This document shows, piece by piece, positions 21,206 to 31,948 of a stretch of 64,000 nucleotides of DNA. Location of the stretch: positions 496,001 to 560,000 of the forward strand of contig OZ037772.1 in NCBI GenBank assembly GCA_964035545.1. The letters run 5' to 3'. The notes under the pieces were generated by a model. It made no database searches. It was not told the origin of the DNA and saw nothing but the letters and a program-made list of their open reading frames with translations. Numbering within the stretch: the stretch's first letter is position 1; every line of letters starts with the position of its first letter. The stretch comes from Bugula neritina. Lineage: Eukaryota > Bryozoa > Gymnolaemata > Cheilostomatida > Bugulidae. A program made the position numbers and the translations under genes.

Positions 21206-21574
21206 TTGAGATCCCCGTTTGCAATACCTCATCAAAGATATAGAACAGGTGCAAAATAATGCAATCAGATTCATTGCTAAATTGAAAGGCAGAGACAGTA
21301 TCACTGTGACGCGTGACAAACTAAACCTAGAATCTCTCCCCGACAGACGCTTCAAGCTGAGGCACAAGTTACTGTTGCGACTTCTATCTAATGAGGGAAA
21401 TCAGGCATCTCTAACCAACTCCTATGAACTGATGGACAGTAAAACCTAAAATACTAGGTTTACTAAGGCATCAAGCAGGGACGATCCCCAACCATTTTTG
21501 CAAAATCAGCAGCCTACTACAGCAGCTTCTTTCCAAAAACAGCCCGGGAGCTTAAATCTATGCTAAATAATTAG
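21206..21574 (+). pseudogene. Non-LTR retrotransposon RT C-terminal relic (copy A)
   Basis: The frame from about 21207 to 21449 (QYLIKDIEQVQNNAIRFI..., then LESLPDRRFKLRHKLLL) matches the region after the polymerase in CR1/L2/RTE-like ORF2 proteins. After a frame break, AYYSSFFPKTARELKSMLNN and a stop follow at 21512-21574; SFFPKTxREL is the usual end of such ORFs. The polymerase itself is absent. Copy B carries the same relic, so it predates the duplication. Confidence 0.7.
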
Positions 21575-22922
21575 TCAATACACCAGAGTTGTATATGTGC
21601 AACATACTGAAAATACTTGCTAGCCTGTAATCGGCAACTGTAGAGGTGTGCCTCTTGCTACATGCTCTAATGCGTGTAAGAGGTAAGAGGACTATCAATA
21701 TGACTATCAATATTAGTAGAAGTACCCAAGTACCAGTAAACATAGTAGCTGTAGAAAGTCTATCCCAATCAGTAACTGTAAGCCGTGAGGGCTGAGACTA
21801 TAACTAGGAATATAAAAAACTATAACTTGAGTATAACTAATCGAAGGTGAGTTAACATAAATTAAAAAATAATAAATATAATTACTACAACATCAAAATG
21901 AAATATGCATTATAAATATTTATATTTTAATTTTATAATAATTTTTTAATTTATTTATATCATTTTATTTAGGTTCATCACCTTTCATTATGATTAATGA
22001 AATTCATAAATCATATTCATAACGATAATCACTCGGATAATGATAATCACTTAAAAAAAATTGATAAACCCATAATCATAATGATTATTATTATCATTTA
22101 TCGCTTATCAGTGATAATCATAATCAATGATTAAATCATAATGATAATCTTGATCATAATCAATATGAATATCAATATCATGTTATACTTATTCAATAAT
22201 TATAATTGATTGATTCTTATTCATATTAATAATTATAATCATAATGAATAAAAAATTATATTAACACTACAACTTACTTAATTAGAGTATCACTATTACT
22301 ATTAGTATTAGTATTAGTATTACTTACAACTTGCTTATGCAAGGGAATTAAATTTTTAAAGCGTAGCATCCTTCTCAAGCAAAATAAGGATAATAAGTTT
22401 CGTCAAATTGAGTTAAAAACTACAACTTATAAGTCACAAGTATAAAGCAACTTATGCTCAGTCATCACTAATCCTAGTGGGTACGGCAAGCATATAGCAT
22501 AATTTATTTCACAATGCGACAAGATTATCTAGACGGTGCGCCTCTCATTGTACTTAAGCAATATTCAATTGTACGGTTTTTATGACTTTAAAATCCGTTT
22601 TTGAGAAGCAAGGCTAGATCGATATTGACTCGCTAAGAGTTTTCGTAAACCCGGAAACTACAACTTTTAACTTGACCGCAAAGCTGGAAGTACGATAAGC
22701 GTCGCCGTATTGATTTCAGGCGAATTTTAGTTGATTTCTTTCAAACTGCTGAGAAGTAATATTTGCTTCCATTTTATGTCTGATCGCGATGCAATTATAA
22801 ATGTTCCTAATTCAATCAATATTATGAAATAATTAATGTAGGAAATTCAATTTTGACTATATAGAATAATCTCAATCTGAATAAGTATTATGTATTTATT
22901 GTAACACTTGCACATCGTCTTA
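21575..22922. other. AT-rich spacer to duplication end; no gene seen
   Basis: TAATGATAATC-type simple text dominates 21850-22260. The stretch 22257-22490 is absent from B. At about 22612 the string GAGAAGCAAGGCTAGATC is the empty target of the hAT-type element present in B at 57630. The duplication ends at 22922. Confidence 0.6.
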
Positions 22923-23259
22923 GCCTAGGGCCACACGACGCGTATTTTCGCACTCGTCGTGTGCAAAATGTCGCAAAAGTGAAAAAAGGAGTTTACTGTA
23001 CGCGAATTTCATGCGTTGAAAATGCTGAACGGCAAGTGCGAAGATTTTTCTGTCGTCCTTACCTAATTGGCTGGTAGTTATTTAGCGAGCCCGGTTTTCC
23101 TAATTTGCTACTCTTTCCATTAAATTGCGCATTATTTGTTGTATAGCGAGTAATATTTAAAAAGCAACATTTCTAGCCGTGTAAGTTTTCTACTTTCTGT
23201 GTATGTTTCTGCTATTCAGAATAGTCAAATTGATGTAATCAAACATTTTATAGATAAAA

Positions 23260-24110
23260 ATGAACTGGCAAGAGAAGTTGATTAATGCAGTGAGTAATTT
23301 TCTTTACAATTCTTATAAAATTTGTGATAAAAAATGGCACTTTTTCAATTTCTCCGTGAGTTTCACTATGTCATTCATTCAAAGTCAGTCATTCAGATTC
23401 AGTTATACTTATTGGCAATACTCATACTCATAGTGATAGTCGAACTCAATCAGTCAATGTGAATGTCATAGTGATACTAGTGTTGGTCAGTACTGCACAT
23501 CATCCAACACGTAATAATGGTTCAATTCATCATTTATACTATTTGTTGTTCTAATTTCAGGTCAGGGAAAGACCATGCTTGTGGGACAAGAATCATAAAC
23601 ACTACATGTATAAAACTGTGAAAGAAAATAACTGGAAAGATGTTAGCAAAGAATTAGGAAATTTATTTGATGGTAGTTTATCAGTTTAATGAAGTAATTA
23701 TGTCTATTGTAATCAGATATTTAATCTACCACTTTTCAAGTTTACTTTTGACTTTTATAATCTTTAGAAAAAGCATGTGCTCTGAAGTATCGGAACTTGC
23801 GGGACACCTACGTGAGACTGAAAAGAGAACAGTTAAAAGTACCCAGTGGCTCTAGTCCAATTGAACCGCCAAAATGGCCTTTTTTTCAATTGTTCAGCTT
23901 CGTGGATAATAAGAGTGGTGCAGAAAGGTTGGTTTGTCCTTACGTTAAGTAGTTTATTTATTTTTTCAACAAACAAACTTTAAAAATTATAAAATAATTT
24001 AATACACATCAAGTAATTTATTTTGCAGTAGTATAGCTGACAATATGCCATCAGAGGATATCGTGCAAGAACTTGCGACCACTGATACAGATACAGCGAC
24101 AGGGGTGTAG
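23260..24110 (+). CDS. MADF-domain protein, four exons, 127 aa
   Basis: Exons 23260-23289 (ATG), 23561-23672, 23768-23927 and 24029-24110 (TAG) join in frame with consensus GT/AG borders and total 384 bases. The product opens MNWQEKLINAV and keeps the MADF pattern of three tryptophan/aromatic anchors: LW in RPCLWDK, NNWKDVSKELG, then ALKYRNLRDTYVRLKRE and PPKWPFFQLFSFV. MADF domains (Adf-1/stonewall family) are Myb-like DNA-binding modules of transcription factors. This protein is almost only the domain, with an acidic Asp/Thr tail of about 25 residues and no BESS motif. The last three codons and stop come from the first unit of the adjoining 26-bp minisatellite. The upstream 300 bp is CpG-containing and holds the inverted repeat CACACGACG/CGTCGTGTG (22932-22963). 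Confidence 0.82.
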
Positions 24111-24412
24111 ACAGACTAAACTAGACAGGGGTGTAGACAGACTAAACTACACAGGGGTGTAGACAAACTAAACTAGACAGGGGTGTAGACAAACTAAACT
24201 AGACAGGGGTGTAGACAGACTAAACTACACAGGGGTGTAGACAAACTAAACTAGACAGGGGTGTAGACAAACTAAACTAGACAGGGGTGTAGGCAGAATA
24301 AAATACACAGGGCTGTAGACAGACTAAACTAGACAGGGGTGTAGACAGAATAAAATACACAGGGCTGTAAACAGACTAAACTACACTGGGGTGTAGACAG
24401 ACAAAACTTACT
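24100..24412. repeat. 26-bp minisatellite ACAGGGGTGTAGACAGACTAAACTAG
   Basis: About twelve units with two main variants (CTAGACAGG and CTACACAGG) alternate in blocks of about 78 bp. The array begins inside the last coding exon of the MADF gene and supplies its stop codon. Confidence 0.92.
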
Positions 24413-24596
24413 ACAAACTTATAACTACCTTGTGTCATGATGTCTTTGTTCTCTCTTATAATTTGACCTTTATTTAGGGAGCAGATTTCAAGTGGGCTAT
24501 TCTATAGTGACCAGTCACACTGTTTATTATAGCAACATAGAAATCAAGTTGAAAACTAGTTGCACCTGTTGTGATGCTATCAATGGGTGCTTACAG

Positions 24597-27500
24597 GTAG
24601 AGATGGAGTACCTGGACCTGTTGAGATCGGTTATCAGGGTAAACAAGGAGATCAAGGTCCTGCAGGTAAGAATGAGGAGTTACTCACCCTTGCTTGTGTA
24701 TTTCTGTTCTTTTTAGGTATTCTATAATATGCTGGGGTTTCCCTCACAGCTATTATATATGCTGGAATTCCCCTCACACCTATGATATATGCCGGGGTTT
24801 CCCTCACAGCTATGCTATATGCTGGGGTTTCCCTCACAGCTATTATATATGCTGGAATTCCCCTCACACCTATGCTATATGCCGGGGTTTCCCTCACAGA
24901 TATTCTATATGCTGGGGTTTCCCTCACAGATATGCTATATGCTGGGGTTCTCCTCACAGCTAGTCTGCACTAAGGCAGGGAGTAGGCTAAGTAATCATAT
25001 TGAATCCCAGCAGTGCTTGTTACTTCAACTGACAGGATTACTGTGTATGATAGTTACTCTGAGTGGTTTCCATGGATCATTTTTACCATATTGTTTGCCA
25101 CATGATGCATTGTCTTAGTAAAAACAAGAAAACAAAGAAATATACCAGAAATGTTGAGAATTGTGGTGTTCCAGAATTAATAAATGACCACTTGTAATGC
25201 GTACTGGTGCTGCTTGGTTCATAGGACCTGTCGAACAAGCTGGAGAACCTGGTCTGGATGGCAGAAATGGAAAGACAGGAGAAACTGCACGAACTAGTAT
25301 GCCTGGTCCAACCGGCTCAAGGGGGGTCACTGGAGAACCCGGATCTGATGGAAGGTATTTTTTGTGCTTTACTCTACCCTATGCAGCTTCTTGGAACTTT
25401 TTATTTGATTTAGTTTTTATAATTTGTTATCAATTTTTTCAGAGACGGTTTACCTGGAGTACCGGGTGCTGATGGTAGACCTGGGGAGCAGGGTGATCAA
25501 GGAGACAAGGGTGATAAGGTAAGAACATTCTTTATTCAGTTTTCTATTTATTTCAGTTCTCTGGTTTTCCACTAGTCAATCCTGTAGTTGTTTATTTGTT
25601 TTAGTTTATTTATGTTAATACTAAAGTTGCTTCAGTGACATCACATGATGTAATATATTACATAACAGTGCAGTATAATACACCATAATATAATATGTTA
25701 TACAATACAATAATATTACAGAAAATATAATTCACTAATATCTCACAGCTAAGGTGTGTCTCCTAAATATATTCATTACTATAGGGACCAGCTGGGCCAC
25801 AGGGTGCTTCTGGACCAACTGGATTGTCTGGGCCAACTGGTCCTCAGGGACCCCAGGGAGCTTCCGGGAATTCCCGGCGAACAAGGACCTAAAGGTATGA
25901 ATTAAGTTGAACCAATCTTTGTCCTTAGTTATTGGCCATCAACAGAATCTTGACTCTAAGAGTTATCCTACTTGGTAAGAAGGTAAGGCAATTCCTAACT
26001 CATGATAATATGAATATCATCTGCTGTTGTAAGACCCACTGGTTTCCAGGGACCTCAGGGATTCCTCGGAGCTCCTGGTGTTGATGGTTAAAGGGGAGAT
26101 GTTGGATCAGTTGGCATTGCTGGACCACCCGGGCTACGGGGTGCTGACGGCAAAGAAGGAATAACTGGTCTTCTGGTGCTATGGGACCACCTGGACCTGA
26201 TGGTGCTAAGGTAAACACTTACACTGTTAGCAGGTTATTGTTATTCATCTTGTTGGTTTAGTGGTAATAAACCAATAGTTCTAGGGTGAGCAAAGGAGAG
26301 TTGGGGAAATGGGTAGTCCTGGCAGTCCTGGACCTCCTGGACCACCTGGTGAAGCCCCAGTATTTGGTTAGTTATTAGCAAAGCCAAGTTATTGTCCATT
26401 ACTTGTATCTTTTTTTATTTTCTTTCAACTGTTTATTGGTAATATTTTGGGAATTTCATCCATAGCCTGTGGTTGAAGCTTTATTTTATTCTACCATGGG
26501 TTATGTTAGGTGCGCCCCCTATGATGATGAGTGCAATGATGTCCAACGGTAAAGGTGTACAAGCAGATGATGCAGGCGCCAACAATGAGCTCTATAATAT
26601 GTACCTCAGTGAGTAATGGTCATGATGTGCTTTGATGTTGCCTGCTTTGTAGTGGAAAAGATCTTTTAAATAGTGTTTTGGAACTCAAATGACGGACCTG
26701 TTTCAAATTGTGTGTATGTTTTTACAGACAAACAATTTTATAATTTACTGCTAGAAACTATTGTAATAAAAATATAGACAGCTGTTATAATGTATTTTTC
26801 CTCCTAGCATTGATGATTGACATTCTTGTTTGATGAGTCACCTATTTAGTTCGTTTCTCCAGTTAAATGTTTCTACATTCTGACATATTATATAATGTTG
26901 ATTTATTGCTGTTAGCTTACATAACTACTTCCACTTTATTTCTCTAGAAACAGAAGTAAGAGACGGGTCCAAAGACGGCCCTGTTAGAGACTGTAGAGAA
27001 CTCTTCACTGAAAACCCAGACTTCAAAAGTGGAACTTATTGGGTGAGATAAGATGCTGATATGTTTCTATTTTCTCTGCTCAGAAGAAATCTGCATCCAA
27101 GTCTAATGACTGAAATTTTGTGAACATGTTTTACATTCTACAATTACTACTCCTGAGGTGTCAATATCATGTCACGTGAAGTTTCCACAGATATTTAATG
27201 TTTAAGAATAAGAGTTTTTCCATGAGTTGCCTGTATTATATAATTCTGTATATTTAACAGCTGAACAGGTTTTAGAAGTTTTATGTGATGTTTGTATTGT
27301 GTTAGTGTGAAAAAGAGAAGTTGTATTCTCTATTGTTTGTTGTCAGGTGGATCCAGATGGTGGCTCCATAGCTAATGCTATCCAGGCTTACTGTCGCAAG
27401 GAAATGAAGAGCACTTGCATCAATGCCAAGACCTCTGAGTTTGCCACCAAATCGTACGTCACCCAGCAGCTAGATAATCAGCCATTCGTTGCTAAACACA

Positions 27501-28520
27501 TGGGAACAACAATTGTGAGTGTTTATCTTGCATCAACCATGACTTTCTCAGTAATACTTGAGAATATTCAAAAGTTTTATGTTGAGAATTGTCGCTATAG
27601 TAACATATTTGTTTACTGTATGGATGTTGATAAGTGTTGCTATAGTAACATGTTGGTTTCCTGTATGGATGTTGATAAGTGTTGCTATAGTAACATGTTG
27701 GTTTCCTGTATGGATTGTAGTTTGAGTATCAGGCAGAGTCTTCCCAACTCAACTTCCTTCGAATTCATTCTGAGAGAGCAAAGCAAACCCTGACTTACAG
27801 GTAATAGTCACTGCTAGCAGCTTATCAAATAGTCACTAGTTGCTAGTCACCAGTTGCTAGTTGCCAATCACCAGATACTAGTCCTCTACTATGTTGCAAG
27901 TCACTTGATAATCTGAACAATCACAGGCTTTTTTAAGCTGAGCGAGTTGTTGGTATGACTATTCCTTTTGTCGATTGTAGATGTATAAACTCAGTGGCGG
28001 TAGAAGACGCATACGGTAGGAAGAATAAGTCAGTCATTTTATATACAGCTGGTGATAAAGAATACACAGCGACAGATAGCAGGTTTCAATATTCAGTGCT
28101 GCAGGATGATTGCAAGGTATGTAAATGTGACCTATATAATGTAAATCTGACCTATATAGTGTAAACCTGATCTATATAGTGTAAATCTGACTTCTATAGT
28201 GTGAATATGACCTGCATATGCACATGATTGCGATAGTTGCATCTTTTGTTCTATTAATTTACTGTGGAGCTTGCTTTTGAGGCTTGTAATAAATGTTTAC
28301 GAGTTCAACCCAAAAGCCACTTTGAGTGCTGTACGAGTTTAGAGTTTTGAGTTTGCCGTCTGCCATTTTGTAGTATGCCAAATCATCAGAAGCTCAGACA
28401 GTGATTGAGATCGACACCAAGACCGCCACCCACTTGCCTATTATTGACATTGCTCCTGGTGACATCTGGACCACCCACAAAGAGTTTGGGGTTCAGCTTG
28501 GAGAAGTCTGCTTTTCATAG
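24597..28520 (+). CDS. Fibrillar collagen, 3' part: Gly-X-Y exons and COLFI C-propeptide
   Basis: Fibrillar collagens are secreted, and the COLFI domain drives trimer assembly. Triple-helix exons are 24597-24665, 25225-25354, 25443-25518, 25785-25894, about 26050-26210 and 26285-26366. COLFI exons are 26510-26608, 26948-27042, 27347-27514, 27721-27800, 27981-28116 and 28374-28520 (TAG). The COLFI part is intact and phase-consistent: DCRELFTENPDFKSGTYWVDPDGG, SSQLNFLR, PIIDIAPGD, and the ending EFGVQLGEVCFS, with six cysteines. Two helix exons are damaged. Exon 25785 has one extra base in GGGAATTCCC. Exon 26050 has a TAA within GGTTAAAGG and lost one base near 26168. Skipping both rejoins exons 25443 and 26285 at phase 0. 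Signal peptide and most of the helix are absent; a MADF gene sits where they should be, so this is a 5'-truncated fragment or a gene scrambled in assembly. Confidence 0.85.
24720..24963. repeat. 30-bp minisatellite in collagen intron (TATGCTGGGGTTTCCCTCACAG)
   Basis: About eight units of 30 bp are present. Because the unit is a multiple of three, both strands show periodic open frames; they cross no splice-consistent exon and are treated as repeat artefacts. Confidence 0.9.
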
Positions 28521-29582
28521 ACTCATATCTAACAACAGTTTTATTTGTCTGATTTGTAAGACTGTCCCTGATTAGATAATTAGTGGCCAATCAGAGAATT
28601 CAATCAATGTTGGTTGGCTGAGACCAGCAGTCTGATTCTTATATAACCTAATTTTTAAATGAAATATTTGATTACTCTAAATAAATTTATCCGAGACTTC
28701 CAAGGCAGTGATGGTGATTTTTGTACATATAAATTTGAAGGAGTTTAGCTATAGGGTTTATGCTGTTCTTTTAATTATTCCACCATAACCTGAGATTGTG
28801 AGTAGTAGTTCTAGAATGAGGTAGGGAGGGTGTAACGCCCTTCCCTATGACTTTATATATTTAGAAACTGTTGTTAATTTAGTAATTCTGTTGGTGCTAC
28901 ATTTTTAAATTCATTTAATCCAACCATTTCTCTATTACAAAATATATTTTACCATAAGGTGCTACACAATTTATTTCTCAGCTTGTAGATTTCATCATCA
29001 AAATTATTGAAGTAATAAAATTGGTCAAGAATTTGAAAGAAGCTGCAGTTTTCAGATCTGATTATTTAACCTATTCATCCTGAAATGAGACATTGTTAGT
29101 TTAAAATGGAATTTAACATATATTTTAGTTACTTAGTTCCAACTGTGTTGACCATATCCACATTTTAAATTTTACTTTGGCTGCTATGAAGTATATAAGC
29201 AAATGGCATTGAGTTATTAATATATAATAAGGTTTGCAAAGACTTAACATACCAAGCAACTGTGACAAGACATGACAATAACTCCAGCCAATCATACATA
29301 TCATACATACATCATACATAGCCTAAAATGGATCATTTTAAAAATTTGTAAATCATACTCAAACCTAATCAACAGCTTTAACTTATGTAGCTATGAGAAA
29401 TATGTAATTTTTAAACAACCGGAGTTATCCACTCTCAACAAACGCAAAGAGCGAAGTGTGAAAATTCCACGCTAGTGACCTGCCACACACAGTGCGTGTG
29501 TTGCGAGTGCAAAATATTATTAGCAAATGATGTTAGCGTTAAACTTTACTGCTCGCCTACAGATGTTTGTTTTTAAACAGCG
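28521..29582. other. Collagen 3' UTR and spacer
   Basis: A probable poly(A) signal AATAAA lies at about 28680, 160 bases past the collagen stop. The rest is AT-rich without recognisable exons. Confidence 0.5.
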
Positions 29583-29972
29583 TCACTATGTTATACAGTA
29601 TATTATGTCATACAGTATATTATGTCATACAGTATACTATGTTATACAGTATATTATGTTATACAGTATATTATGTTATACAGTATATTATGTTATACAG
29701 TATACTATGTTATACAGTATACTATGTTATACAGTATAGTATGTTATACAGTATACTATGTTATACAGTATATCATGTTATACAGTATACTATGTTATAC
29801 AGTATATTATGTTATACAGTATATTATGTTATACAGTATACTATGTTATACAGTATACTATGTTATACAGTATATTATGTTATACAGTATATTATGTTAT
29901 ACAGTATACTATGTTATACGGTATATTATGTTATACGGTATACTATGTTATACAGTATACTATGTTATACAG
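29583..29972. repeat. 17-bp minisatellite ATGTTATACAGTATACT, left block
   Basis: About 23 units differ mainly at TATACT versus TATATT. The array is continuous in phase with 31949-33459; a LINE separates the two blocks. Confidence 0.95.
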
Positions 29973-31948
29973 TTTGTTTGTTTGTTTGTTTGGTTTATTT
30001 CATCAAAGGTATTTAATAACACAAGGACATTAGAAAATGCCAAGGAGGCGATGATGAGGCCCATTGCGCTATAGCCTAGCTAGTCATGCGCGGGCCAACA
30101 CGAGCTGACAGCGACTCTATCCAGAAAAATACAAAAAAAATACAACTATTCTAACAGATAAAGCCTCAACTTCCTCCCAAATTCATTAGGGTTGCTAATT
30201 GACCGTAAAGGGATTGGCAGTTCATTCCATAGTGCCACCTCCTGATAACAGTTTCTTCTGTGACCTGCTGCTGTTTGAGAGTGAGGAAGGGGGAGATTTA
30301 TGAATGATTGACGTGTATTGATAGAGTGAGTGGGAAAAAAATTGTCAGAGTAGAAAAAAGAATGAGCTTTCTTTAACACTTTAAAACGGTAAATCTGGTA
30401 TATTGAGAGAACTTTATGCTTAGTAAATAGAGGCGCTGATGGATGGTCAAACGGTTTTTTGTTCATGATACGCATTACCTTTTTTTGAAAAATAAAAATC
30501 TTGTTTAGATGGGTATTAGCTGCATTTCCCCAGGCCTCTGCACAATAATTTAACTTGGAATTGATGAAAGAATTATATATCAAAAGTAAAATTTTTTGAG
30601 GGAGATATTCAGAACATCGGTATATTAATCCACTAAGTGGTCGTAATTTTGTAAGTAGGTTTGAGATGTGCAAGCTCCAATTTAAATTTTTATCTATTTG
30701 TACACCTAGAAAAGTTATGCTGTTAGAGTAATTTATAGGTCTTTTATTTAATAATATACAGTTTTCTAGAATTTGAAAAGGATTTTGGTAGTTTTTTAAA
30801 ACAATATAGTTGCATTTTTCATAGTTTATAGTGAGTTTGTTTTTATTGCACCAAATTGACAGAGAGTTTAGATCTTGATTTATAGCTTCCAAATGGGAGT
30901 TCAAATCTTTTGATTCAAAAAATAAATTAGTGTCGTCGGCATAGAAAATGGGATTAAAAAGTTTAAATTGTTGAGCAAGATCGTTTATATATATCAAAAA
31001 TAAGGTAGGGCCCAAGACAGATCCCTGGGGAACCCCACAGGTCACTGATCGTGAACTTGATAAGGTTGCATTTACTAGTGTGGAATGACTTCGGTTTGAT
31101 AGGTAGTTAGCAACCCATGACACTGTGGATTCACTAAAACCAAGTTTTCTCATTTTTGCAAGTAAAATATTGTGATTTATAGTGTCAAAAGCCTTACTAA
31201 AATCTATAAAAATTCCGAGAACGCAATTTCCATTGTTAAAAGCTTCGAGCGTATTATTTTTAAATTTAACAACAGCATCTGCAGTACTTAAATTTTTTCG
31301 AAAGCCATATTGATTCTTAGAAATCAAATTTTTAGATTCTAAAAAGTTTAAAATTTGATTGTTAACAATTTTTTCAAGTATTTTACTAAAAATGGGGAGG
31401 ATTGAAATAGGGCGGTAGTTTTCACATCTGTCATGAGAACCTTTTTTGTAGAATGGTAATATTTTAGCAGTTTTAATTTGCGCTGGAACAATTTTTTCTT
31501 CTATGCTTTTGTTAAATAAATAGGCAAGTGGTGTAGATAGTGAAATTTTGCAAAATTTGATAAGTTTAGTCGGGATATTGTCTAAACCTATAGCTTTCTT
31601 GGAATCTAGTTTTTCAATGATCTCAATTATTTGAGATTCATCAGTTTTTTTTAAATGAAATTCTTCTTTAGTAATATTTGTCAGCATTGAGTAGGTATCG
31701 GAGTTCGAATTTGTAAAATTTGAAGCTAGTTTTTGGGCTATTGTTGAAAAATACAGATTGAAATTGTTAGCTATATCCATATTGCTATCTAGCATGGTCT
31801 CAGAGTCCTCAACCGAATACAGTTTTGATGAAAAGCATCTTTTGTTTAGTTTGGCTTTCCCTGTTTGTTCATTTATAAGTACCCAAAGCTGCGAACTGTT
31901 ACAATTGCTAATAAAAGCTTTAAAATAATCATATTTAGCGGTTCTCAG
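29973..31948 (-). mobile_element. 5'-truncated LINE (CR1/L2/Jockey-like) inside the 17-bp minisatellite
   Basis: On the minus strand the element starts at 31945-31948 in mid-ORF and ends at 29973 with AATAAACC(AAAC)n, a short tandem 3' tail. The flanking array resumes in register (…ATACAG / TATACT…), with at most a 3-bp CAG repeat as target duplication. The single ORF covers the RT; the endonuclease is missing through 5' truncation, the usual outcome of target-primed insertion. Confidence 0.9.
30146..31945 (-). CDS. LINE ORF2 fragment: reverse transcriptase
   Basis: The frame is open from the truncation point to the stop (about 600 codons; the first Met is at 31795). RT blocks in order are ENYRPISILPIFSKILEKI, QYGFRKNLSTADA, IDFSKAFDTINH (catalytic Asp), GVPQGSVLGPTLFLIYIND, FYADDTNLFF (catalytic Asp pair), LTINYEKC and FLGVQIDKNLNW. 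A C-terminal region follows with LNYCAEAWGNAA and the late ELPIPLRSISN. All catalytic residues seen are kept, so the insertion is young, but with no endonuclease and no 5' end it is immobile. Clade assignment (CR1/L2/Jockey group) is inferred from YADD with GVPQGSVLGP and the short 3' repeat. Confidence 0.9.
   Translation of the reverse strand, partial: RTAKYDYFKAFISNCNSSQLWVLINEQTGKAKLNKRCFSSKLYSVEDSETMLDSNMDIANNFNLYFSTIAQKLASNFTNSNSDTYSMLTNITKEEFHLKKTDESQIIEIIEKLDSKKAIGLDNIPTKLIKFCKISLSTPLAYLFNKSIEEKIVPAQIKTAKILPFYKKGSHDRCENYRPISILPIFSKILEKIVNNQILNFLESKNLISKNQYGFRKNLSTADAVVKFKNNTLEAFNNGNCVLGIFIDFSKAFDTINHNILLAKMRKLGFSESTVSWVANYLSNRSHSTLVNATLSSSRSVTCGVPQGSVLGPTLFLIYINDLAQQFKLFNPIFYADDTNLFFESKDLNSHLEAINQDLNSLSIWCNKNKLTINYEKCNYIVLKNYQNPFQILENCILLNKRPINYSNSITFLGVQIDKNLNWSLHISNLLTKLRPLSGLIYRCSEYLPQKILLLIYNSFINSKLNYCAEAWGNAANTHLNKIFIFQKKVMRIMNKKPFDHPSAPLFTKHKVLSIYQIYRFKVLKKAHSFFYSDNFFPTHSINTRQSFINLPLPHSQTAAGHRRNCYQEVALWNELPIPLRSISNPNEFGRKLRLYLLE

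Larger units (their letters stand above)
1..22922 (+). repeat. Segmental duplication, copy A (left end beyond window)
   Basis: Base 1 onward matches the stretch starting at 38966 in the same order and orientation, through a TRIM gene, minisatellites, ValRS exons and a LINE relic. Similarity stops abruptly after the shared string CACATCGTCTTA, at 22922 here and 60250 in copy B. Unique spans are a 4.4-kb LTR element (9710-14085), a 123-bp palindrome and a stretch at about 22257-22490. Missing relative to B are about 0.8 kb near 15040 and about 260 bp near 21080. Judged by eye, spacer divergence is a few percent and uneven. It may be a true duplication or two haplotypes joined in assembly. Confidence 0.93.

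Noticed and set aside
24652-24973. Open frames on both strands in the collagen intron
   Set aside because: 30-bp repeat unit, a multiple of three; lies between a valid donor (24665) and acceptor (25224).
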